DNA from: Syncephalis plumigaleata
Lineage: Eukaryota; Zoopagomycota; Zoopagomycetes; Zoopagales; Piptocephalidaceae
Length of the DNA: 44,798 bases
Assembly: GCA_025201365.1 (NCBI GenBank)
Contig: JAIXMF010000081.1
Location: 1 to 44,798, forward strand
Direction of reading: 5' to 3'
Below are positions 37,073 to 44,798 of this stretch, one piece after another (position 1 is the first letter of the stretch; the number at the start of each line of letters is the position of its first letter). Made by a program: the position numbers and the translations under genes. Under the pieces are notes generated by a model. That model was given only the letters and a program-made list of their open reading frames with translations, was not told the origin of the DNA and did no database searches.

Positions 37073-40000
37073 TGTAATCATAATGGATTAGTATGAGTAC
37101 AATTATCATGTGGATTATTACTTACTGCTTATTCCTATCATTCAATTAACGTGTATTGTATTGCAATTAGATCGACGTATCAATGCTAAAAATGCTAGCT
37201 TACATCCTAGCATCCATGATCATACGGGAATTGTATGTCACACTATGATTAATGCTTCATGTCTACTAGCTGACACTTTCAGCTTACAAGCTATCATGCA
37301 GCCATACGTTAATCATTTGTGATATTTCGATTAGTATACCGTAGATTGTGATGGTGACATCAACCTACATGTTGATTCGCTTCATCCAACTAGGCCATAC
37401 AACAGCGGTTTAGTTTTACAAGATGCTTGACCAAATCAAACAATAAAACTTACTTCTTTCTGTACATGATTATATGTAGATTGTACATTCCATTGTAATG
37501 AGTGCATGGTGCATCATTGTTCAAATACCAACTTACTTCCTATTATAATAATAATGATACAAACACATATAGTATTATGATTAGTATACCGTAGATTATA
37601 ACCAGAATGCTGGCTTACCCTCTGACATTTGTAGTTTTATGTGAATCATTCAATGGCATTACCATTAGCGTATCACATCTTGTAATCAGCATGTCAGCTT
37701 ACCTCCTATTACATGTAATCATACACGAAACATAGAGCACTTAGTAATTAGTTCATCCAGTATGAGTATCGAATAATAACTTGCCTCCTATCATTTGTAA
37801 CCACATATGAATTGTATTCATAACGATTAACACATCGTATCCTGTAATGATAATGCTAGCTTACTATCTGTTACATATAACAATAAGCAAATTATACACC
37901 AGCTTACAATTAGTTCATCGTATGAAATGACCATTATTTTAGCTTACCCACTGATGCGCATAGGCGTAAGTGAATTGTATACCGATTACGATTAGTTCAT
38001 CGTATACGGTAGTCACTGTTTCGGCTTACTTTCTGTCACGTTCAAGTATAAGTAGTTGCATACCAATTTACAATTAGTTCATTGCGTGCCGCGACTGCTG
38101 TGCAAACTTACTCCCTGTTACATGTAACAATACACGAATTCCATACCAATTTACGATTAGTTCAACGTACGCTGTAGTCGCTATTTTGACTTACTCTCTG
38201 TCACATTCAAGTATTAGTGAATTATGCACCAATTTATAATTAATTCAACGTATGTTGTAATCACTACTTTGGCTTACAAACTGATGCACATAAACTTGCA
38301 ATTAGTTCAGCGTATGTTGTAATTGCTATTATGACTCACGAACTGATGTGCATAAGCGTAAGTGAGTTGCACACCCATTACGATTAGTTTGTCGTATGAT
38401 GTAGCTGCTATTCTGACCTACCGGCTGATGTGCATAAGTGTAAGTGAGTCGTATACCAATTACGATTAGTTCACCGTATGCAATAATTGATATGCAAACT
38501 TACTCTCTGTTACATGTAGTCATAAGTGAATTATTTACCCCTACAATTAGCACATGACGTGCTATCATTATTATTATGACTCACGAACTGATATGCGTAA
38601 GCGCAAGTGAGTTGCACACCAATTATGATTAGTTCACCGTACGGTGTAGCTGCTATATCAACTTACATCCTGTCATAAGTGATTATAGGTGAATGGTATG
38701 CCGATTTATAATTAGTTCATTGTATGCTATAGTTGCTATATAAACTTACTGACTGAAACGCATGAGCACAAGTAATTGCACACCAGTTTACGATTAGCCC
38801 GTTGTTTGCTGTAACCGCTCTTCTGACTTACCACCTGATATGCATAAGTATAAGTGAATTGTACAGCAATTACGATTAGTGCATCGTATACGGTAGCCAC
38901 TGTTTTGGCTTACTTTCTGTTATGTGTAATGATAAATGGATTGCACATCGATTATGATTAGTTTATTGTGTGCCGCGACTGCTGTACAAACTTACTCCCT
39001 GTTATACGTAATTATAAGTGAATTGTACACCAATTTACGATTAGCACACGACATGTTATAATTGATATGCAAACTTACGTTCTGTTATATGTAATCATAG
39101 ATGAATTGCGCATCAATTACAATTAGTTCAGCGTATATTGTAATTGCTATTATGACTCACGAACTGATGTGCATAAGCGTAAATGAATTTCACACCCATT
39201 ACGATTAGTTTGTCGTATGATGTAGCTGCTATTCTGGCTTACTGCCTGATGCGCATAAACATAAATGAGTCGTATACCAATTTACAATTACTTTACCGTA
39301 TGAAATAGTTATTATGTTAACTTACCTCCTTTTATATGTGATCATACATGAATTCCACACCAGCTCACAATTAGTTCATTGTATGTTGTAATCGCTATTT
39401 TAACTTACTCTCTGTTACATGTAATAATAAATGGATTGCACACCAATTTGCTATTAGTTCATTGTATATTGCAGGCATCATACCCACTTACCCACTGCCA
39501 TTCATAATCATACGTTGATTCCACATTGCAATTAACGCATCACTCATTGTCATTATAATAAAAACTTACTCCTCGCTGTACGTTTTCGTATGTGGATCAC
39601 ATGCCACACTCCAATTAGTGCACTGTCTATTGTCATTAACATGCTAGTTTACCTTCTGTTGTACGTGATAGTACGTGGATTGTATTCCACACTCCAATTA
39701 ATATCTCGTGTGCTTCAATCGAAATAATAACTTACGGCCTATTGTATTCCATAGTCATAGGTGAGCTACATTTTGGGATTGTAGTCCACGTGTTAACTTA
39801 CACTCTATGTCGTGTGATCATCATATACACACGTATATGAATTGTATGTTGCATTATGATTATTGTGATTATTATTGGAATGCTAGCTTACTTGCTTCTG
39901 CATGTGGTGTTACAAGTCAATCATGTATCATGCTACAATCAGCATACTGTATCCTATAGTCATCATAATGACTTGCCTCCTATTATTCGTAATAATAAAT

Positions 40001-41172
40001 ATATACTATGATTAGCATGCCGTATACTGACACTAGAATGCCAACCTACAGTCTATGCCGTGTAATCATCCATCATGAACCATGTTCCTCATTTCGATTA
40101 ACACATTACATATCACGATAGGAATGTCTAGTTACCCTCTGTTACATGGATGCATATGTGAATCATCAATCAATTTGTAATTAACTGATCGCATATTGCA
40201 ATGATCATCACTTACATACTATTACTCGTAATCATATGTGAATTGTATGCCATAGGGTAATGAGTACATCGACTAGTAAGACTGGAATGCTAACTTCTTA
40301 CAATCTATTATGTATATATATGTGTGTAATGCATTGCTATTAACACATCATGCATTAGTATGGAAATGGCCACTTACATACTAATGCAATCATATGGGAA
40401 GAGAATGATGATTGTTGTTGTTGTTAGTAGTACATTATACGATGATGCTAGACTAGCAACTTACATCCTGTTACAGGTCATCGTACACGTATCATGACAT
40501 GTCAATTTGTAATGAGCACATCGTATGCTATGATCGAAATGATCACCTACTTGCTGTCATATGTGTGTGTGTGTGGAATGACAAGTGAAGCAATTGTGCC
40601 ATTGCAATTAGTATGACGTATACTGCAATCAGAATACCGCCCACTTACAATCTATTACGCGTCATCATCGATGAATCGAGTGCCACATTCCAACGAGTGC
40701 TCGCTTACCCACTAATGCATGCAATCATATGTGAATCGAATGGCTCATTACAATGATACTAGTAGCTTACGTGTTCCTATGCATGATAATCATACGGGAA
40801 TCGATTGCCACATTCCAATGAGCGTATGGCATAGGATCATCGTGATTCACAACTCACCTCCTATCATACGAGTATTGCAATTAGTACATTGTATGTTTAT
40901 TTAGACAGAATATCAACTTACGTCTGCTTCTAGAATAGTAACATATGATTTTGATTTACATTCCAGTCAACACGACATATGTCATGCTCACTCGTTGTTT
41001 AACTCACCAGCTATGATTGACAGCATCATATGTGGCATCTTCATCAGTATCGCAATCAACGTCATACGATATAGACTTACCATCTATTGATTGTCATTAG
41101 AAAGACCATTAGATAATAGTATTACGATTAGTATGTTGACTAGTATCAATGTGATGATGATGATAAAAATAC
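37073..41172 (-). repeat. Array of ~50 intron-like units (~80 bp each)
   Basis: Each minus-strand unit has the order GTAAGT/C, 30-40 variable bases, CTAATCGTAA(A)TTGG (branch-like), 25-35 bases often including TTACATGTAA, then CAG/TAG, three variable bases and the next GTAAGT. Identity between units is moderate overall but high at the splice-like positions. A few donors are GTGAGT, GTAGGT, GTAACT, GTAAAC or GCAAGT, all usable splice donors. The spacing (70-95 bp) equals the normal intron length in this genome. The unit near 37369 is degenerate and the one near 40922 is irregular. Confidence 0.85.
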
Positions 41173-41257
41173 CAGGGGAATTTGATGATATGGATGTTGT
41201 AGCATTGACTATAAGCTGGCCATTATTGTTATTATTGTTATCAGCAGATGATTCCAT
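37129..41257 (-). CDS. Micro-exon gene: ~82-aa protein from ~50 exons
   Basis: Exon 1 is 41257-41173 (MESSAD, an Asn run, QLIVNATTS). Micro-exons follow, given by lowest coordinate and minus-strand bases: 41081 ATG, 41008 CTG, 40922 CAGAC, 40858 GAG, 40771 GAACAC, 40709 TGG, 40649 ATT, 40551 CAA, 40465 GAT, 40378 TAT, 40302 ATT, 40216 TAT, 40136 AGG, 40050 ACT, 39977 GAG, 39892 AAGCAA or CAA, 39802 AGT, 39736 GCC, 39653 AAG, 39570 CGAGGA, 39492 TGG, 39409 AGA, 39326 GAG, 39243 GCA, 39161 TTC, 39079 AAC, 38996 GGA, 38914 AAA, 38832 GTG, 38750 TCA, 38667 GAT, 38585 TTC, 38504 AGA, 38422 CCG, 38340 TTC, 38278 TTT, 38195 AGA, 38112 GGA, 38030 AAA, 37948 TGG, 37865 ATA, 37785 GAG, 37703 GAG, 37619 AGG, 37537 GAA, 37454 AAAGAA, 37288 CTT, 37204 GAT, 37126 GAATAAGCA. 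The frame is open to the TAA at 37131-37129; the other two phases hit stops. Function unknown. An alternative 5' model extends exon 1 into a hydrophobic segment (GIFIIIITLILVNILI). Confidence 0.6.
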
Positions 41258-41941
41258 GTTGATATTGTCCTTATGGGAGAGCAAGAGAAACAAACAAACA
41301 AACAAACGAAATGGAGTAATGAGTATGGAATAGAATAAAAAGAGAGATATGGTCAAATAGTATGGTAGTTCTAGGGAAGTAGTGCAGGCGCTTTTGACCA
41401 ATGTAAACGACACCGCATTGACACCTTACCACTTCTGCATTTCTTTACCGTGTTTCTTCTTCGTGTTCTTTTTCGTGTTTCTGTACGTTTTCTATGCATA
41501 TACATATTCAGTTTGCGTTGTATTCCTTTGTGCCTTCTACGCGTTTGTACTCTCACTAGCTTACGATAGTAATTACTCATAGCATATATTCTACTCTACT
41601 CTGCATAGTTATTCATACTATTGTGTACACTTTTACTGCTTGTAAACTACGATTACTGCGGAGAAACACTTTCTTCCGTAGCACTTGATCTTGCCACGAT
41701 CTACTCCTGTCTAACTAGTTTAGTCGCTATTTCTTTCTGTACAACAAAGCCATACACCCTGCTGTACTCATTGCCGTTGTATTTATCGTATTTCTCTCCT
41801 ACAATTACATGCTATTTTTATTCAGTTATCTCGTCATAGTCATAGTAAGTGCTTTTATCCTTCACCGTGCTAATAACCGTTATAGCGAGTATACTAACAA
41901 CTATATGCTATGTTGTAGGCACAGTTACACTTCTCGTAATT
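41258..41941. promoter_or_regulatory. Shared divergent promoter and leaders
   Basis: The micro-exon gene (-) and the gene at 41942 (+) start head to head about 680 bp apart. The right part is a pyrimidine-rich leader containing a probable 5' UTR intron, 41845-41918: donor GTAAGT, branch TACTAAC, acceptor TTGTAG. A CAAA repeat lies at 41284-41307. Open frames here are therefore largely untranslated leader or intron. Confidence 0.55.
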
Positions 41942-42952
41942 ATGGCTTGTGTTTATACTGTGCACCCTTCTATATTCGTAGGTCATAGCGCTCATAACCC
42001 CGCAAACGTGCCACTCCGCACAATTGCATCGCCGGTTCAAACGAATTCGGTTGCTGCTGCTACATTCTCCCGACAAACTTGCTGCGCGAAATACTTACTA
42101 GACAGTATTGTTAGCGTAATGAGCAAGCGACTACACCAACGGCTCTTCAATGCGATTGTATCGCTTTTCTATTGCATTAGCGGCAGTTATCAACAAGCAG
42201 CCCTACAAGACTGTTGCGCCGAACATTTCCTATCAGCCATTCTTGATCCAGTGAATAAGGTGCTTTATGCGGGTGCACCATTTAAAAGCAATGAAACGAA
42301 GACGCTGGTGTCACGTTTTCACGATACTACGACTATGCCTCGTAACCGAGTAGCGAGACCACCGCATATTGCTCCACCACCAATCCAGCGCACTCTCTAC
42401 GTGATAGAGGAATCGCCACTCGAATCAAGTAGCATCCAACACTCGCTCAACTCGATAGAGGCATTGCCACTCGAATCAGATAATGACCAGCACGCATCCA
42501 TGCTGCCAAGTACACCGGAAGAAGAGATCATATTTGTAATCGAGGACTACACGGATAAGGTGGCATCCAATCCGCGTAAACGACCTGTAGAGGATGAAGC
42601 TGATCTTGCTACGAGCTGCATGCCACGAACAAAGAAGGGTCGATTGCAAATCCCGGTCAATACGTGCCAATGGCCACGAACACGTAAACGCACAGCCATA
42701 CGATGTCGTACACAGCCCTCATTCAAGCTGCCTGGCTTAGTACTCGTCTGCCCACCAATGGATGTAGACGATGACTATATGCTTAATACACCAACTACGC
42801 CAAATGATGCGCACCTTCCGATAGTGTCATTCTCTCTGGCTCAAGGACTACCGTGGATGACCACAGCCAAACAGGATTGGGCCAAGCAGCACATGTTGTC
42901 GATGCCTTCATTTGATTTGACGAAAGATGCTATGCTACTTGATACCTACTGA
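41942..42952 (+). CDS. Unknown basic protein with nuclear signals
   Basis: A 336-aa frame begins MACVYTVHPS after the 5' UTR intron; the longer frame from 41849 would start inside that intron. No family is recognised. Features: several Cys pairs (QTCCAKY near 45, LQDCCAEH near 93), two imperfect copies of a (V/S)IE-(E/A)-(S/L)PLES motif near 160-185, an acidic stretch PEEEIIFVIEDYTD, then basic clusters RKRPVEDE and RTKKGR that could form a bipartite nuclear localisation signal, and TRKRTAIRCR. The C-terminus is Leu/Met/Asp-rich. Single-exon coding, ordinary codon use. It could be a transcription co-factor, but that is only inference from composition. Confidence 0.65.
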   Translation: MACVYTVHPSIFVGHSAHNPANVPLRTIASPVQTNSVAAATFSRQTCCAKYLLDSIVSVMSKRLHQRLFNAIVSLFYCISGSYQQAALQDCCAEHFLSAILDPVNKVLYAGAPFKSNETKTLVSRFHDTTTMPRNRVARPPHIAPPPIQRTLYVIEESPLESSSIQHSLNSIEALPLESDNDQHASMLPSTPEEEIIFVIEDYTDKVASNPRKRPVEDEADLATSCMPRTKKGRLQIPVNTCQWPRTRKRTAIRCRTQPSFKLPGLVLVCPPMDVDDDYMLNTPTTPNDAHLPIVSFSLAQGLPWMTTAKQDWAKQHMLSMPSFDLTKDAMLLDTY

Positions 42953-43389
42953 TCCAATTCAAGATCTGTATACAACCACGCATCGAATGGAGTATTACCA
43001 CATGGCTCCATGGACATTTACAACAGCAGCAATTCGAAATTACAAAAGCATTATTCAGTATTATTCAGTATCATTCAGTATCATATTTTGGTTAGCGATC
43101 AGTTTTTGTATACAAGCTTATTTGTAATCTGTATTCTAGTAAACATGTTAGCATCTTCATGCTCACTATGGCAAATCTTTAGTGTTCATCAATGGCAGTG
43201 TATTCTTCAATCTAATATAATTGTTTATCAATATTTGACTAGTGTCCTTCATTATTGTCTGAATCTACACATCATCATCATTTCAGAATACTCCATCAAT
43301 AATGAAGCGTATACCTGTTACAACCATCATGGCTGGTTGTATTCTACTGAAATGATTGTATTGAACATCTCGTATATGAATATAGATTG
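42953..43389. other. Intergenic, no gene seen
   Basis: AT-rich flank between the unknown gene and the shared tail of the second peptide gene. Repeats of TATTCAGTA near 43050-43080 are visible. The open frame at 43010-43390 has no support. Confidence 0.45.
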
Positions 43390-43503
43390 ACATATTTATT
43401 CAATAGATGATTGAATGATCTTGTAGATATAATTGTGGTTGTACCAAGGAATAATGACTTGAATACCAATATATTTATTTGACAATGTTCTTGTCTTGTT
43501 TGC
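43390..43503 (-). other. Conserved 3' tail of secreted-peptide gene
   Basis: Directly after the stop codon the minus strand reads CAAACAAGACAAGAACATTG, then CAAGTCATTATTCCTTGG and ends at ATTGAATAAA, matching the last exon of the micro-exon gene (37071-36915). In this copy the part before and after the micro-exon gene's last splice junction is contiguous. Confidence 0.65.
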
Positions 43504-43689
43504 TTAAGCGTTGCCAAGCAGTTTGTTCTCAAAATCTGCAATAGCTATAAGTGGATCTCTTGGCATTCTGTTAAGAGAATTATCGGTTTGAGAAGCACGA
43601 CGATCCAGGGCGGGACCAGCTTCAACGGCGACCAGACTGGTGAGAGCGACAACGGCGACGGCAATAGCAATAACAGTAGAGAACTTCAT
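43504..43689 (-). CDS. Short secreted peptide (61 aa), family copy 2
   Basis: A single exon encodes 61 aa with signal peptide 1-24 (MKFSTVIAIAVAVVALTSLV, then AVEA) and a predicted mature peptide starting GPALDRRAS and ending ENKLLGNA. Signal sequence, DRRA motif and 80 bp of upstream DNA match copy 1 at 12834. The mature part is longer by 15 residues. The stop TAA in CTTAAGCA aligns with the TAA of the 9-nt exon in the micro-exon gene, and the 3' tail is shared. Possible Kex2-type RR cleavage. Function unknown. Confidence 0.72.
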   Translation of the reverse strand: MKFSTVIAIAVAVVALTSLVAVEAGPALDRRASQTDNSLNRMPRDPLIAIADFENKLLGNA

Positions 43690-43770
43690 GCTGATATTAA
43701 TCTAGTGGAATAGATAGACAGATAAGTTGACTGGAACGAGAATATAAGGCAGTGGTATATACGAGTAGTG
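43690..43770 (-). promoter_or_regulatory. Conserved upstream block of peptide copy 2
   Basis: The minus-strand counterpart of 12755-12833, with CTACTCGTATATA, TTCTCGTTCCAGTCAACTTA and TCTGTCTATCTATTCCACTA before the ATG. Differences are mostly single bases plus a short indel near the TATA-like element. Confidence 0.6.
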
Positions 43771-44071
43771 ATTATAGTAAAAGAACAAGGATATCTGCAC
43801 ATGGTGATGACGTGTGATATGATTGGTACTGCACTGGCGAATGGTTGCACAACAGCCTCAGAACAAAGGAAGCAATGGCACGAATAATTTATCCGAATGA
43901 AGCAGGGAAGACTGATGATTTGATTTGCGCTGCCAACTTTGTCATGTTCTAGTTAAATAGAGCAGATTAGCATGAGCATAGCACGCGAAGCACACATACT
44001 TTCCTTTACAATTGTCTACATTTTATTCTATCCTGTCGTACACACACACACACACTCATATCATTGTCAAT

Positions 44072-44798
44072 ATGGATTCCATCAGTGATAATACACAAAT
44101 TCTCTTTGTTAAACGGCCTACCGATCGATTAAACGCCGAAGAAACCTTCAAAGCGGTTAGTCGAGCTGTGCCGCAACCAGAGGATGGCCAATTATTACTA
44201 CGTATCATCTATCTGTCTATTGATCCAGGCACTCGATGTAAATAATAATGCATACTAGTTAATTATACTGATCGAGTACTAATTATCATTTCACGGTTAT
44301 TTATATATTCAAGCATGGATGGAAGATAAGCGTAACTATGTCAGTCCATTGGGTAAGTGATAATAGCGACATAATATTGGCATTACAATTGACTTCTTAT
44401 ACGCTTGATTAACGTTTACACTAGTACTCAATGAAGTTATGCGTGGTAGTGGTGTAGCGGAAATCATCGAGTCCAAGTCGCCTCAGTATAAGGTTGGCGA
44501 GATTGTCATCACATCTACTGGTAAGAAGCGGCTATTCCGCCTATGATTAAGATGACTAATATGACAACGATATATGTTAGGCTGGCAAGAATACGCGGTA
44601 GTCGATGCAAGTCTCGTTAGTCGTCTCTCGTAAGTAGCAGTACTCGTCATGATGGCAGCAACAACAGAACAATACATTGACAATAATGTATAATGCACGA
44701 ACTAGTGTGCCAAAGGGAGTGTCATTGCCCGCGGCATTTGCTGGATTGCATATTGCAGGTTTGACCGCTTATTTCGGCATGCTAGGTAAGGAGTGTGC
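44072..44798 (+). CDS. MDR oxidoreductase paralogue (partial, cut by window end)
   Basis: Exons 44072-44237, 44314-44352, 44425-44520, 44581-44629 and 44706-44785 are visible; the gene continues past the window. The protein starts MDSISDNTQILFVKRPTDRL and continues IIYLSIDPGTRSWMEDKRNY, VMRGSGVAEIIESKS, GWQEYAVVDASLV and AGLTAYFGML, closely matching the gene at 30862-32194. The last visible exon is 80 nt in both genes, but this copy has two further introns in the upstream part. The NADPH-binding region lies beyond the edge. Confidence 0.9.

Noticed and set aside
36861-37109. Coding frame through the last exon of the micro-exon gene (70 more residues)
   Set aside because: It needs the degenerate 11-nt unit near 37369 to be an exon. 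The alternative ends at a TAA shared with the two peptide genes, and homology stops at AATAAA, which fits a 3' UTR. Indels in multiples of three keep it open as a minor possibility.
37073-41172. Reading the ~80-bp array as a simple non-coding satellite or as a CRISPR-like repeat array
   Set aside because: Units are too diverged for a satellite of uniform function, yet AG and GT(A/G)(A/G)G(T/C) stay fixed around a free triplet. There are no exact repeats with unique spacers as in CRISPR, and the genome is eukaryotic.
41849-41941. Longer N-terminus for the gene at 41942
   Set aside because: The upstream ATG lies inside a well-formed intron (41845-41918 with GTAAGT, TACTAAC and TTGTAG).

Overview
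The window is nuclear DNA of an intron-rich eukaryote, most probably an early-diverging fungus. Genes are cut by many short introns (about 45-95 nt) with GTAAGT-type donors, CTAAC/CTAAT branch-like sites and TAG/CAG acceptors. It holds a tubulin-tyrosine ligase-like 12 homologue (as far as I know absent from most higher fungi) beside typical fungal housekeeping genes. A zoopagomycete such as Syncephalis is my best guess, but that is inference. Gene models were built by hand from splice signals, frame continuity and family homology; all joins described as consistent keep one open frame.

Layout. 1-2.46 kb: microsatellite-rich, no convincing gene. 2.46-5.21 kb (-): TTLL12-like. 5.3-9.5 kb: two ~500-bp inverted repeat arms, with transposon-like fragments outside them, enclosing a secreted kinase-like gene (7.07-8.31 kb, +). 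Two paralogues follow at 9.78-11.20 kb (-) and 13.22-14.38 kb (-); their catalytic residues are largely lost. A tiny secreted peptide gene lies at 12.8 kb. 14.9-17.3 kb (-): mitochondrial-type GatB. 17.9-20.3 kb (-): secreted S9 peptidase homologue lacking its catalytic serine. 21.0-22.8 kb (-): membrane UDP-glycosyltransferase. 23.25-23.48 kb: a complete 234-bp TA-flanked MITE. 23.5-25.9 kb (+): two-domain AAA ATPase of the AFG2/SPATA5L1 type. 26.5-28.5 kb (+): family III CoA-transferase with 14-nt and 5-nt exons. 29.0-30.6 kb (+): ribose-phosphate pyrophosphokinase with an acidic insertion. 30.9-32.2 kb (-): MDR oxidoreductase, with a partial paralogue at the right edge (44.07 kb, +). 34.2-36.5 kb (+): FKBP-TPR-like protein with an apparent one-base frameshift. 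41.9-42.95 kb (+): unknown nuclear-looking protein.

The most unusual part is 37.1-41.2 kb. On the minus strand about 50 units of ~80 bp repeat, and nearly every unit reads AG, then three variable bases, then GTAAGT/C. The splice signals are conserved and the triplet between them is not. Joined in order, the triplets form an open frame with no stop that ends at a TAA. The sequence just around that TAA is present without an intron in two short secreted-peptide genes elsewhere in the window (12.8 and 43.5 kb). I read this as a micro-exon gene: about 82 residues, with more than 40 exons of exactly one codon each. This is inferred from sequence alone; RNA data would decide it. The 5-nt and 14-nt exons in two conserved housekeeping genes of the same window show that this genome probably does splice extremely small exons.
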